From an uncultured Verrucomicrobiota bacterium (lineage in GTDB: Bacteria; Verrucomicrobiota; Kiritimatiellia; Kiritimatiellales; Tichowtungiaceae), in assembly GCA_903826865.1 (NCBI GenBank), contig CAIKGD010000011.1:1-51009 (forward strand): DNA of 51,009 nt, in the 5' to 3' direction. The notes under the pieces are model-generated. The model was given only the letters and a program-made list of their open reading frames with translations. It did not search any database and was not told where the DNA came from. Made by a program: the position numbers and the translations under genes. This document shows positions 16,444 through 26,300 of the stretch, piece by piece. Within the stretch, counting starts at the first letter, position 1; every line of letters begins with the position of its first letter.

Positions 16444-17151
16444 ATGAAACAGCGGGCTTTTAAAACTCTGGAGAAACGCATTAAGTACCGGTTTAAGAAA
16501 ACGGCGTTGCTGGAGGCCGCATTGACGCACCCTTCTTTCCGTTATGAAAACGGGACGGTCAGCGAGGATAACCAGCGGCTGGAATTTCTGGGCGACGCGG
16601 TGCTCGGCCTGCTCGCCGCCGATGTGCTGATGCAAAAGAACCCGCAGGCGGCGGAGGGCGGGCTGACGAAATTAAAAAGCGCTATTACCTCCGGATCAGC
16701 GCTGGCGGAGCGGGCCCGTGCCATAGGGCTGGGTGAACACCTGCGGCTGGGTAAAGGCGAAGCGGCCAGCGGCGGCGCGGATCGCGGTTCAAATCTGGAG
16801 GATGCGCTGGAGTCACTGCTCGGAGCGGTCTGGCTCGACGGCGGACTGAAAGCCGCCCGGAAATTTTTTGAAAACCATATTTTCCAGACCGCAGTAAATT
16901 CTGAGCCGGTGATTGATAATCCGAAGGGCATGCTTCAGGAGTACGCCCAGAAGAAGGGCTATGCGGTTCCTGATTACCGGATCCTTGAGGCCAGCGGGCC
17001 GGATCACGCCCGGCGCTATTGTGTTGAAGTGACGGTTTCAACCTACGCTTTTCGCGGCGAAGGAACCAGCCGGCGGGAGGCCGAGCGGATGGCGGCCGAA
17101 AAAGCGGTCAACAGCATGATTCCGGATGCCGGACGGTCGCCTGCGGCCTGA
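16444..17151 (+). CDS. rnc: ribonuclease III
   Basis: Cuts double-stranded RNA in rRNA and mRNA processing. The 235-residue protein has the RNase III signature NQRLEFLGDAVLG near residue 42, the second catalytic acidic cluster in EDALESLLGA, and a C-terminal dsRNA-binding domain (from about PKGMLQEYAQKKG to EAERMAAEKAV). Length is normal. It is divergent from the Orange-Protein-type operon and followed by the flavodiiron gene. Confidence 0.95.
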   Translation: MKQRAFKTLEKRIKYRFKKTALLEAALTHPSFRYENGTVSEDNQRLEFLGDAVLGLLAADVLMQKNPQAAEGGLTKLKSAITSGSALAERARAIGLGEHLRLGKGEAASGGADRGSNLEDALESLLGAVWLDGGLKAARKFFENHIFQTAVNSEPVIDNPKGMLQEYAQKKGYAVPDYRILEASGPDHARRYCVEVTVSTYAFRGEGTSRREAERMAAEKAVNSMIPDAGRSPAA

Positions 17152-17309
17152 ATTTTTGTCTATGCGCATTTTGCAGAAAAAGGCGGCAGAAAATGTTTTT
17201 AGAAAGCCGATAGAATCGGTAGGCTTTCGTCCGGTTTTAATTTCAGCCCCGCGGCTGCTGTTCCGGAGCGGAACCGGCGGTAATGACGTATCAATTCAGG
17301 AATCATTTT

Positions 17310-19868
17310 ATGGGCGCGTTAAAAGTTAAGGAAAATCTCTGGTGGGTCGGGGTGCAGGATTTCGATATCCGCGTGTTCGATATCGTGATGTTCACCGAGT
17401 ACGGCACGAGCTACAACAGTTACATCCTGAAGACGGGAAAACACACGGTGCTGTTTGAAACGGTGAAGCTGAAGTTTTTTGATCAGTTCCTGAAAAACAT
17501 CAAAGAGGTCTGCGATCCGGCGGAGATTGATTACATCGTGGTGGATCACACCGAACCCGACCACGCCGGCTCGCTCGAAAAGCTGCTCGACTACGCGCCG
17601 AAAGCCAAAGTGCTCGCCTCCAATGTGGCGCTGAGCTATTTGAAAGATATCTGCAACCGTGAAATTCCCGGCAAGGCGGTCGCCGATGATGAAGTGATTG
17701 CGCTGGACGGCATGCATCTTCAGTTTCTTTCCGTGCCGTTTCTGCACTGGCCGGATTCGATCTACACTTACATTCCGGAACTCAAAACGCTGGTTACCTG
17801 CGACTCGTTCGGCTGTCACTATGCCGACGACAAGGTTTTCAACGATCTGATCGAAGGCGACTTCACACCGGCTTACCGGTATTACTTCAACTGCATCATG
17901 GGGCCGTTCAAGCCGTACGTGCAGTACGCGCTGGAGCGCATCAAACCGCTGGCGATTGAAACGATCTGCTGCGGCCACGGGCCGGTGCTGCGCAAAGATA
18001 TTCAGCACTACATCGGTCTCTACGACCAGTGGAGCAAACCGGAGAAAAGAGCAAAGCGCAGCAAACCCAAAGTGGTGACTGCGTTTGTCTCGGCTTACGG
18101 TTACAGCGAACGGCTGGCGCGCGAAATCAGCGCCGGTGTCCGTGATGTGATCGATGCCGACATCAGCCTGCGCGACATGGTCACCGAGGATCACGATAAA
18201 GTACTGGCCGAGATCAAAGAGGCTGACGGCTTTCTGCTCGGCACCTGCACCATCAACGGCGACGCGCTCCCGCCGATTATGAATCTGGCCATAGGTCTGA
18301 ACGGCATTACCGAAGGCGGCAAGGTCGCCGGCGTTTTCGGCAGTTACGGCTGGAGCGGCGAGGGGCCGGATCTGGTCATGAGCCGTCTGAGTCTGCTGCG
18401 CATGAGAACCGTTGAGCCTGCTTTCAAGACGGTCTTTAATCCGGAGAACAGGGATAAGCTGGCCAAGGCCCGCAAATACGGACAGAAGTTCGGCAAGAAA
18501 CTTCAGGAAGAGTGGGTGAAAATGAAAACTGATACGGCTGCAGGAAAGACCTTCTGGAAGTGCACGGTCTGCGGCGAAGTATTTGAAGGTGCGATGCCGC
18601 CGCAAAACTGCCCGGTCTGCGGCGCGGGGCAGGAGGCGTTCATTGAGTACACGCCCGAAGTTGTCACCTTCCGTGATGACCGCGACATGCGCGTCGCTGT
18701 CATCGGCTCCGGCGCAGGCGGTCTGGCCGCCGCCGAGGCGCTGCGTAAACGCAACGGCAAAGCGCAGATTGACCTCTATACCCGCGAAGAGCTTCTGCCG
18801 TATTACCGGCCTGTACTCACCCGTGCGCTGGCAGATAAAGTCGAGGACACCGAATACTTCATTCATCCGGAAAATTTTTATGAAACAAACCGGATCAGCC
18901 TGCACCTCGGCGCGACGGCTGAAAGCCTGTCGCCGCACGACAAATCGTTCCGGCTGGCGGACGGCAAAACGGTGTCGTACGACAAGCTGGTACTGGCGAC
19001 CGGCGCGTCCTGCTTTATTCCGCCGATTCAGGGCGCGCATCTGCCCGAAGTGGTGGCCTTGCGTGAAAAAACCGACTTCGACCGCCTGAACGGACTGCTC
19101 GCGGGCGGACCGAAAAAGATTTCAATTATTGGCGGCGGACTGCTCGGCCTCGAAACGGCCGATGCGCTCCACCGGCTCGGTCATCAAGTGACTGTGCTGG
19201 AAGCCTGTCCTTCGGTACTGCCGCGCCAGCTCGACCCGGACGGCTCACCGCTTTTCACCAAAATCATCCGGAAGAGCGGCATCGAAATTCATTACGGCGT
19301 TTATGTCGAAGAAATTCTCGGCGAAGGCAAAGTGACCGGAATCAAAACCCGCGCGCCGCAGGAAATTCCGGCGGATATCATTATCGTTTCTGCCGGCATC
19401 AAGCCGAACGTTGAACTGGCGAAAGAAGCCGGTCTGAAGGCTGATCGCGGCATTGAAGTCAACGAGCGGATGCAGACATCGGATTCCGATATCTACGCGG
19501 TCGGCGACTGCGCCGCCGTCCACGGGCGCTGCGGCGGGCTGTGGGAGCCGGCTTCACTGCAGGGCAATGTGGCCGGAGCCAACATCGCGGGCGACGACAA
19601 AACCTATTCGTGCAAACTTTACGGCGCGACGCTGGCCGCCTTCGGAACCTCGCTGTTTTCCATCGGTGATCTCGGTGCGGGCGACGGAAAATACGAACAG
19701 ATTCTGGAGTACAACGAGCTTGGCGGAAAATACCGGAAGATTTACTTCAAAGAAGGCAAGGTGGTCGGCGGCGTACTGCTTGGCGACGTGAAACTGACCA
19801 ATCCGCTGCTGCTCAGCGTTACCCGCGGCCTCGACACCGAAACCGCGCTGGAAATGCTAAAACTGTGA
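17310..19868 (+). CDS. multidomain flavodiiron protein (FDP-rubredoxin-NADH:rubredoxin oxidoreductase fusion, class D type)
   Basis: Predicted O2 and/or NO reductase carrying its own electron chain. The 852-residue protein has: a metallo-beta-lactamase diiron domain (about 1-250) with HTEPDH, FLHWPDS, TCDSFG and CCGHGP ligands; flavodoxin (about 252-395, starting TAFVSAYGYSERLA); a short rubredoxin (CTVCGEVFEG...CPVCG, about 414-440); then a two-dinucleotide FAD/NAD(P)H oxidoreductase (VIGSGAGGLAAAEAL, IIGGGLLGLETADAL, DIYAVGDCAAVHG). Established work groups such fusions as class D. ATG 17310 has AGGAA 8 bases upstream; an ATG at 17283 would add 9 residues. It lets an anaerobe consume O2 directly from NADH. 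Confidence 0.93.
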   Translation: MGALKVKENLWWVGVQDFDIRVFDIVMFTEYGTSYNSYILKTGKHTVLFETVKLKFFDQFLKNIKEVCDPAEIDYIVVDHTEPDHAGSLEKLLDYAPKAKVLASNVALSYLKDICNREIPGKAVADDEVIALDGMHLQFLSVPFLHWPDSIYTYIPELKTLVTCDSFGCHYADDKVFNDLIEGDFTPAYRYYFNCIMGPFKPYVQYALERIKPLAIETICCGHGPVLRKDIQHYIGLYDQWSKPEKRAKRSKPKVVTAFVSAYGYSERLAREISAGVRDVIDADISLRDMVTEDHDKVLAEIKEADGFLLGTCTINGDALPPIMNLAIGLNGITEGGKVAGVFGSYGWSGEGPDLVMSRLSLLRMRTVEPAFKTVFNPENRDKLAKARKYGQKFGKKLQEEWVKMKTDTAAGKTFWKCTVCGEVFEGAMPPQNCPVCGAGQEAFIEYTPEVVTFRDDRDMRVAVIGSGAGGLAAAEALRKRNGKAQIDLYTREELLPYYRPVLTRALADKVEDTEYFIHPENFYETNRISLHLGATAESLSPHDKSFRLADGKTVSYDKLVLATGASCFIPPIQGAHLPEVVALREKTDFDRLNGLLAGGPKKISIIGGGLLGLETADALHRLGHQVTVLEACPSVLPRQLDPDGSPLFTKIIRKSGIEIHYGVYVEEILGEGKVTGIKTRAPQEIPADIIIVSAGIKPNVELAKEAGLKADRGIEVNERMQTSDSDIYAVGDCAAVHGRCGGLWEPASLQGNVAGANIAGDDKTYSCKLYGATLAAFGTSLFSIGDLGAGDGKYEQILEYNELGGKYRKIYFKEGKVVGGVLLGDVKLTNPLLLSVTRGLDTETALEMLKL

Positions 19869-19936
19869 GGTGAGTGACGGGTGCAGGTTAAAGGGGTGCG
19901 GGGCTAACGTTCTCTAATGGCTGGCTGACTCTTAGC

Positions 19937-19966
19937 TTGACCGTGAACAGGACGCTCTTCTATGGT
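19937..19966 (+). promoter_or_regulatory. promoter of lptE (leaderless arrangement)
   Basis: TTGACC (19937-19942), an 18-base spacer and TATGGT (19961-19966) end six bases before ATG 19973. A start of transcription 6-7 bases after the -10 would fall at or next to the ATG. Confidence 0.6.
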
Positions 19967-19972
19967 GTCGTC

Positions 19973-20476
19973 ATGAAATTCGTAAAACTTCTTCTGCTTC
20001 CTGTTCTGGCATTGGGGCTTTCCGGTTGCGCGGGATACCGCCTCGGCAGCACACTTGATAAATCAATTCAGACGGTGAGCCTGAAAATCGTGAACAAGAC
20101 CGATGAACCCTCCATTGAGGTGGCGGTGATGAAAGCACTGCGTGCCGAACTGCAAATGGACGGGCGGCTTAAGGTGCGCCCTCAGGATGAGGCGGATGCC
20201 GTGCTGAGTGTGACGTTGACTTCATACTATCTGTCACCGCTGGCCTATGACCACACGCGGGGAACGCTGGTTCGCGAATATCGTATAGAGCTGATCGGGA
20301 CGGCCGTGCTGAGTGATGCCGACACCAAGGAAGTGATTCTTGAAACTCCGCAGGTGAAGGGCGAAGCGGAATTTCCCTATACGGCCGATATGACAACCGC
20401 CAAGCTCGGTGCGTTGCCCGGTGCCGCGAGCGACCTTGCCCGCAAGGTTGTCAGCGCGACGGTCACCTCCTGGTAA
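19973..20476 (+). CDS. lptE: LPS-assembly lipoprotein LptE-like
   Basis: Outer-membrane lipoprotein that plugs and helps assemble the LptD LPS translocon. The 167-residue protein has a signal peptide with lipobox LGLSGC, then CAGYRLG as in LptE. A core about the size of LptE follows, with VKVRPQDEADAVLSVTL-like character (KVRPQDEADAVLSVTLTSYY). Sequence identity in this family is low, so the call rests on the CxGY start, length and the ADAVL segment. ATG 19973 begins the signal peptide; no Shine-Dalgarno. LPS production is supported by rfaE2-hldD at 39267-40726. Confidence 0.78.
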   Translation: MKFVKLLLLPVLALGLSGCAGYRLGSTLDKSIQTVSLKIVNKTDEPSIEVAVMKALRAELQMDGRLKVRPQDEADAVLSVTLTSYYLSPLAYDHTRGTLVREYRIELIGTAVLSDADTKEVILETPQVKGEAEFPYTADMTTAKLGALPGAASDLARKVVSATVTSW

Positions 20477-20500
20477 TTATTTCATCCGTCGTATTATAAA

Positions 20501-20528
20501 AAAAGCCGTCCGGTGAAGGACGGCTTTT
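20501..20528. terminator. bidirectional terminator between lptE and rpsT
   Basis: AAAAGCCGTCC (20501-20511) pairs with GGACGGCTTTT (20518-20528), with A and T runs on both sides. It can stop lptE transcription and, from the other strand, the rpsU-rpsT transcript. Confidence 0.88.
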
Positions 20529-20534
20529 CTGTTT

Positions 20535-20549
20535 TTCCAAACATTGGAA
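20535..20549. repeat. dispersed palindrome TTCCA-N5-TGGAA, copy 2
   Basis: TTCCAAACATTGGAA with T and A extensions on both sides, just after the rpsT stop and before the bidirectional terminator. Second intergenic copy. Confidence 0.7.
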
Positions 20550-20552
20550 AAA

Positions 20553-20819
20553 CTATTTTGCCAGCTTGCGCAGGGCGGCCACAGCCCGCTTTTTGCGGCG
20601 GATAGCGGTGTTTTTCTTGATCACGCCGCGTTTGACGGCTTTATCAAGCACCGAGCTGTATTCGCGTACAGCCTGCTCAGACGTTTCAGCAACGCCGGCG
20701 GACAGTATTTCGCGTGTTTTGCGGCGGACGGTTTTGACCTTCGTTTTTACCGTCATGTTGCCGACGCGCTGCTTCTCAGACGAGCGCATCCTTTTCTTTG
20801 CACTTTTAATATTCGGCAT
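20553..20819 (-). CDS. rpsT: 30S ribosomal protein S20
   Basis: Binds 16S rRNA in the small subunit. The 88-residue, Lys/Arg-rich protein starts MPNIKSAKKRMRSSEKQR, typical of S20, and has normal length. It follows rpsU by 14 bases and shares its promoter. Confidence 0.96.
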   Translation of the reverse strand: MPNIKSAKKRMRSSEKQRVGNMTVKTKVKTVRRKTREILSAGVAETSEQAVREYSSVLDKAVKRGVIKKNTAIRRKKRAVAALRKLAK

Positions 20820-20833
20820 GATTTAACCTCAAT

Positions 20834-21103
20834 TTAATAGTCTCTGTTGCTGGGCATGCGGCTGTCGCTGCGGTTGTCGCTGCTGCGGCTGTCGCCGCCG
20901 GGGGGCATGCGGCTGTCGCGCATGGCACGTGAACGGGCGCGGGCCTGTTTTTTGCGGCGTTTGTCGCCCGGCTTTTCAAAGCGGCGGCGTTCACGCATGT
21001 CCTTCAGAATTCCTTCGCGGTCGAGCAGTTTTTTCAAACGGCGGAGTCCTTTTTCGACGGGTTCGCCGCGGCGGAGTTTTACTTCACAAGTTGTACTGGC
21101 CAT
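20834..21103 (-). CDS. rpsU: 30S ribosomal protein S21 with extended C-terminal tail
   Basis: Small-subunit protein that helps initiation. The core (residues 1-60: EVKLRRGEPVEKGLRRLKK, then FEKPGDKRRKK) is clear S21. The protein is 89 residues because of a polar tail in which DSRMP occurs twice among Ser/Arg/Asp residues; the DNA repeats a GCATGCGGCTGTCGC unit. ATG 21103 starts the conserved core; an in-frame GTG at 21115 overlaps a GGGGG purine run and is less likely. It leads the rpsU-rpsT pair. Confidence 0.93.
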   Translation of the reverse strand: MASTTCEVKLRRGEPVEKGLRRLKKLLDREGILKDMRERRRFEKPGDKRRKKQARARSRAMRDSRMPPGGDSRSSDNRSDSRMPSNRDY

Positions 21104-21151
21104 AATTTTTAACACCCCCTTACGCGGGTAGAATTTTTCACAAAGGCGGAG

Positions 21152-21180
21152 AAATTAGGTGATGGGCATGGCTTTGTCAA
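21152..21180 (-). promoter_or_regulatory. promoter of rpsU-rpsT
   Basis: On the minus strand, TTGACA (21175-21180), a 17-base spacer and TAATTT (21152-21157). The -35 is a perfect match to the sigma-70 consensus. It lies about 50 bases before the rpsU ATG. Confidence 0.75.
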
Positions 21181-21209
21181 ACGATTATGCCGGGGAAGGA
21201 AGAGATTCA

Positions 21210-21431
21210 TCACTCTTTGTGACGGAACGAGATGCGGCCTTTGGTCAGATCGTAGGGCGATATTTCAACGGTCACCCGGTCGCCGATCGCGATGCGGATG
21301 AAATTTTTGCGCATTTTTCCAGAGATGTGAGCAAGAATGCGGTGCCCGTTAGCCAGCTTTACGTCATACATTGTGGCCGGCAATACCTTTTCAACAACGC
21401 CTTCCATCTCAACAATATCATCTTTGGACAT
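21210..21431 (-). CDS. infA: translation initiation factor IF-1
   Basis: S1-like OB-fold factor that occupies the ribosomal A site during initiation. The 73-residue protein starts [18 protein letters not shown] and has [13 protein letters not shown] and [17 protein letters not shown], with normal length. ATG 21431 follows GGGAGA by about 5 bases; longer upstream frames are unsupported. A possible promoter is at 21466-21493. Confidence 0.96.
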   Translation of the reverse strand: MSKDDIVEMEGVVEKVLPATMYDVKLANGHRILAHISGKMRKNFIRIAIGDRVTVEISPYDLTKGRISFRHKE

Positions 21432-21465
21432 GCATTCTCCCGTACTTTTCGTTTTTGTCGCGCCG

Positions 21466-21493
21466 ATGCTACACGCGTACTCCGCCATTGCAA
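21466..21493 (-). promoter_or_regulatory. possible infA promoter
   Basis: On the minus strand: TTGCAA (21488-21493), 16-base spacer, TAGCAT (21466-21471), about 35 bases before the infA start. Confidence 0.4.
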
Positions 21494-21596
21494 GAAGGCA
21501 TTTGAAAAGAATTGGCGCGAAAACTTGAGTGCGGGCCATTAGCAAGGCATATTCCGGGCGCCGAATCCCCCGTAAATTTTTGAAAAGGTGGCGCAT

Positions 21597-23249
21597 ATGG
21601 AAGCATTGAAAAAATCGACTGTTTTTAAAGGGCCGCAGGGTCCGGTGGTTCTGGTCATCATGGACGGTGTCGGTATCGGCAAATACGAAGAGGGCGACTT
21701 TGTGCGTGCTGCAGAGACCCCGAATCTTGACTGGCTGATTAAAAACGGCGTCTCAACACAGCTTCAGGCACACGGCACCGCCGTCGGTCTGCCGAGCGAC
21801 GAGGATATGGGCAACAGCGAAGTCGGTCACAACGCCATCGGTTGCGGGCGCGTATTTCATCAGGGCGCGGCGCTCGTCAGCGAGGCGATTGCCTCCGGCG
21901 CGATGTTTACCGGTCAAACATGGAAAGAACTCATCGGCAACGTCAAAGCCAACGGCTCGGCGATTCATTTTATCGGTCTTTTTTCCGACGGCAATGTCCA
22001 TAGTCATCTTGACCACCTCAAGGCGATGCTCCGGCAGGCTAAGGCCGAAGGTGTGAAAACCGCCCGTATTCATCCGCTGATTGACGGTCGCGACGTGCCG
22101 CCGACTTCTGCGCTCGAATATGTCGAACCGTTTGAAGTGTTTCTGGCCGGACTCAACGCCTGCGGCGCGGTGGACTATGCCATCGCTTCCGGCGGCGGAC
22201 GCATGAATATTACGATGGATCGCTACAACGCCAACTGGGACATGGTCAAACGCGGCTGGGATACGCACGTGAAAGGCGAAGGACGCATGTTTTCCTCCAT
22301 GAAACAGGCGATTAAAACTTTCCGCGACGAAAAACCCGGCATTCTCGATCAGGATCTGCCGCCGTTCGTGATTGAACGCAACGGCAAACCCGTCGGCAGA
22401 ATTGTGGATGGCGACAGCGTAGTCTTCTTCAATTTCCGCGGCGACCGTGCGCTTGAGATCACCAAAGCGTTCGAAGCCGACAATCTCAAAGAGTTCAATC
22501 GCGGCCCGAAACTAAAGGTGAAATATGCCGGTATGATGCAGTACGACGGCGACCTTGGCATTCCGCGCAGCTATCTGGTTACGCCGCCCGCCATCAACCG
22601 CACGATGGGCGAATATCTTGCTGCGTCCGGTGTCCACCAGCTCGCCATCAGCGAAACGCAGAAATACGGTCATGTCACCTATTTTTTCAACGGCAACCGC
22701 GCCGACAAATTCAACGAAGTACTCGAGGACTACGTTGAAATCAAATCCGATGTTTGTCCGTTTGAAGATGCTCCGCGTATGAAAGCGGTCGAAATCACAG
22801 ACGCCGTGGTCAAGGCGATTGAAAGCGGAAAATATCAGTTTATCCGTCTCAACTATCCCAACGGCGATATGGTTGGTCACACCGGCGTTTTTTCCGCCGT
22901 CAAAATCGCGGTCGAGGCGGTGGATGAATGCCTTGGCAGACTCAAAACCGCAGTCGAAAAGGCCAAAGGTATCATGGTCGTCAGCGCCGACCACGGCAAC
23001 GCCGATGATATGTATGAGCACGACAAAACCGGTGCGGTGAAACGCGGCAAAGACGGTCAGCCGCAGGCCAAGACCGCCCACTCGCTCAATCCGGTACCGG
23101 CTATCGTCTACGATCCGTCCGGCAGTTCGAAAGCGCGTCTTTCCTCAGCAAAGGGTCTGGGAATCAGCAGTCTGGCAGGCACCTGCCTGAAGCTGCTCGG
23201 TTTTGTGCCGCCAGCCGACTACACCCCTTCAATCGTCGATGTCGGCTGA
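21597..23249 (+). CDS. gpmI: 2,3-bisphosphoglycerate-independent phosphoglycerate mutase
   Basis: Interconverts 3- and 2-phosphoglycerate in glycolysis, using metals and a phosphoserine. The 550-residue protein has [19 protein letters not shown], the catalytic Ser in [12 protein letters not shown] (about residue 74), DGRDVPP, and the metal-binding [15 protein letters not shown] 21597 follows AAGGTGG; a GTG at 21588 is an alternative three codons earlier. Length is at the long end for the family. Confidence 0.95.
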   Translation: MEALKKSTVFKGPQGPVVLVIMDGVGIGKYEEGDFVRAAETPNLDWLIKNGVSTQLQAHGTAVGLPSDEDMGNSEVGHNAIGCGRVFHQGAALVSEAIASGAMFTGQTWKELIGNVKANGSAIHFIGLFSDGNVHSHLDHLKAMLRQAKAEGVKTARIHPLIDGRDVPPTSALEYVEPFEVFLAGLNACGAVDYAIASGGGRMNITMDRYNANWDMVKRGWDTHVKGEGRMFSSMKQAIKTFRDEKPGILDQDLPPFVIERNGKPVGRIVDGDSVVFFNFRGDRALEITKAFEADNLKEFNRGPKLKVKYAGMMQYDGDLGIPRSYLVTPPAINRTMGEYLAASGVHQLAISETQKYGHVTYFFNGNRADKFNEVLEDYVEIKSDVCPFEDAPRMKAVEITDAVVKAIESGKYQFIRLNYPNGDMVGHTGVFSAVKIAVEAVDECLGRLKTAVEKAKGIMVVSADHGNADDMYEHDKTGAVKRGKDGQPQAKTAHSLNPVPAIVYDPSGSSKARLSSAKGLGISSLAGTCLKLLGFVPPADYTPSIVDVG

Positions 23250-23319
23250 TCTGCTAAACATCGGGAAAACGGGAGCTTCCCGCTCGACGTCGGGCCGCCC
23301 AAAACGGTAATTTGCCGCC

Positions 23320-26300
23320 ATGTACAAATCTTTTTCCAAAGGCGTTTCGGCATCTCTTTCCTTTTTTTTCTTTCTTGCCGGTTCTGCGGTTGCGGCTCAG
23401 TCGGTCGAATTTACGCCGGCAATCCGGACACTCGGATTGACGCAGCAAGAACAGATATGGCTGAAAGAGCACGGCGGGGCGGTTCGTTTTGCCAGTACAC
23501 AGAATTATCCTCCTTTTGAATTCACCGGCGAAAGCGGCGAATCACTGGGGATGGCCGTTGAGCTTGGACGCTGGATGGCGGCGAAAACCGGTTTCCGGGC
23601 TGAATTTTTCCATATGCCGCTTAAAGAAGCCCGCGAAGCGGTGCTGAGCGGGCAATACGATGTAGTCACCTGTCTGTTTTACAGCAAAGAACGGGCGAAG
23701 GAGTTCGGATTTACACCGGTTATTTTCAGAGTGCCCGCCTCTCTTTTTGTCCCGGTTTCATGCGATGATATCAAAACGGACAGTGACCTGAACGGCAAAA
23801 CCATTGCTTTGCCGGAGCGGGATTACGCGGAAGAATTTATTCGTCAGCGCGGAATTAACTGCCATTTGCTGCTGACACCCAGTTTCAAGCAGGCCGTTGA
23901 GGCGGTTGCGCTGAAGAAAGCCGATGCGATTATCGGTGATGAACAGGTCGTTTACCATTATTTGTATCAGAACGGCTGGACCGAGCGGGTAAAAAAAGTC
24001 GGGCGGCCTCTTTACACGGGGCAATGCTGCATGGCAGTTGCGGCAACCAATCAGACGCTTCTCTCTATCCTGACAAAAGGCGTTGCACAGGCGCAGCGCG
24101 TCGGCGTGATAGGACAGATCGCGCAGAAAAATTCCGGACTGGAATATACCTCAATCGGCTTTCAGATTTTCCGGTATATCCGCTACGTTGCTATCGGCGT
24201 GGGAGTTCTGCTGGCGGCGCTTTTATTGTTCTGGATATGGGATATCCGGCTGACACGGCGTGTATTCGCAAAAACCGAGCAGTTGCGCAACAGCGAGGAG
24301 CGCCTCCGCACTATTTTCCAGAATTCACCCGATGCTATTTTTATTGAGGATGAAAACGGAAAAGTTCTGGATGCCAATCCTGTAGCGTGCGCATTTCACA
24401 AAATGAGCCGGAGTGAACTGATCGGTCAGAATGTGTTTGATCTGGTTCCAGTCAGCCGGCGCGAAGAGACGGAACGCGATTTCAGCAAATGGTTCAGCGG
24501 TGAACTGAAACGTTGTGAATGTCTTTCACTGTCCGGCGACGGACGCGAAGTCCCGGTCGAAATGATCGGTTCACCGTTGCGCTTTGACGGGAAAAGCGCC
24601 GTGCTGCTGCTGGTGCGCGATATGACCGAGCGCAAGCAGGCCGAACATGCGCTTAAAGAAAGTGAAATGCGCTACCGCGGACTGATCGAAGCACAGAGTA
24701 ATTTTATCGTCCGCATTGACACCGACGGCCTTTATACGTTCGTCAACGAAGCTTTCTGCCGGTTTGTCGGCCGGGCACGCGGCGAACTGATCGGGCACGA
24801 CAACCGCTCGTATGTTTATCACGACGACATTGTCATTCCGGGCAAGGCGATCGAAGCGCTGATATCCCGCCGCGAACGGGTGATGGTGGTAGAACACCGC
24901 ATGCGCGCCCGTGCCCGTACCGCCTGGGTGCAGTGGGAGAATATTGCTGTATTTGACGAATCCGGGCGGGTAGTCGAAATCCAGAGTGTGGGACATGATA
25001 TCACCGAACGCCGCCGGATTTATGAAGCGTTGCAGGAAAGTGAAAAACGGCTCCGGTTCCTTTTCGAAGAAATTCCTCATATCGCCGTGCAGGGTTACAA
25101 CGCCGCCCGCGAGGCTATTTTCTGGAACCGTGCCAGCGAAGAACTCTACAAATATTCAAAAAAAGATGTGCTTGGTAAAAAAATCGAAGATCTCGTGCTG
25201 ACGGCAGACTGGCGCGACGAAATGGTGAAAGCATTCGATAACTGGGTGAAAACCGGTGCGCTGATTCCGTCCGGCGAGATGCTGAAGCGAACGGCAGCCA
25301 ACCTTTCCGTAGCGGTCTACTCCAGCTGTCTTGCCACGCGCAATCAGCGCGGCGAGTGGGAAATGTATGTGATCGATGTCGATCTTTCCGAGCTCAAGCG
25401 CGCCAGCGAAGAACTGGTGAAGGCCAAAGAATATGCTGAACGGGCCAGCCGCGCCAAGAGCGAGTTTCTTGCCAACATGAGTCATGAAATACGCACGCCG
25501 ATGAACGGCGTCATGGGGATGACCAATCTGCTGCTCGAAACCGAACTGACCGCAGAACAGCGTGACAGTATTCAGACCATCATGGAATCCACGCAGGAAC
25601 TGATGCGCATCATTGACGAGTTACTCGACATTTCACGCATCGAAGCCGGCGAAGTGCGCCTGCATCCAGAGCTATTCAGTCCTCGCGAGACCACGGAGAA
25701 AGTGGTGCTGCTTTTTGCTGATCGTGCCGGACGTAAAGGTGTAGATATTTCAGTTGCCATTCACGACAGCGTTCCGAAGCAGATGCTCGGCGATTCCGGG
25801 CGCATCCGGCAAATCCTGATCAATCTGGTCGGTAACGCGCTTAAATTCACCCACGACGGGCACATCCAGATACGGATGCAGGCCGAACGTATTGAAAGCG
25901 GATGGAATCTGATCGCGGATGTCAAAGACACCGGTATAGGCATGACGCCCGAACTGCAGGAACGTATTTTTGAAAAATTCACGCAGGGCGACACCTCCTC
26001 CAAGCGCGAATACGGCGGTGCCGGTCTCGGTCTGGCCATCACCCGTCAACTGGTTCACTTGATGGACGGCGAAATTTCTGTTGCCAGCGAATTGGATAAA
26101 GGAACCGTCTTCCAGTTCAACCTCAAACTCGGTTATGTCAGTCCGGATGAACCTGTCGCGGCACCGCCGGTCGTGACAGCCTGCAAACCAGCAGAGATTG
26201 ACGCAAATATTCTGCTGGTTGAAGACAATCTGGTGAACCAGAAAGTGGCTGCGGCGATGCTCAAAAAACTGGGTTGCAAGGTGACCATTGTGCCGAACGG

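Noticed and set aside
17202-17228. GAAAGCC...GGCTTTC stem between rnc and the flavodiiron gene
   Set aside because: Short stem with a 13-base interior and no clear T tract; might be RNA structure but not supported as a terminator or riboswitch.
17319-19040. 573-codon minus-strand open frame
   Set aside because: Lies wholly opposite the flavodiiron gene; Arg/Ala/Val-rich with no motifs. A shadow of high-GC third positions.
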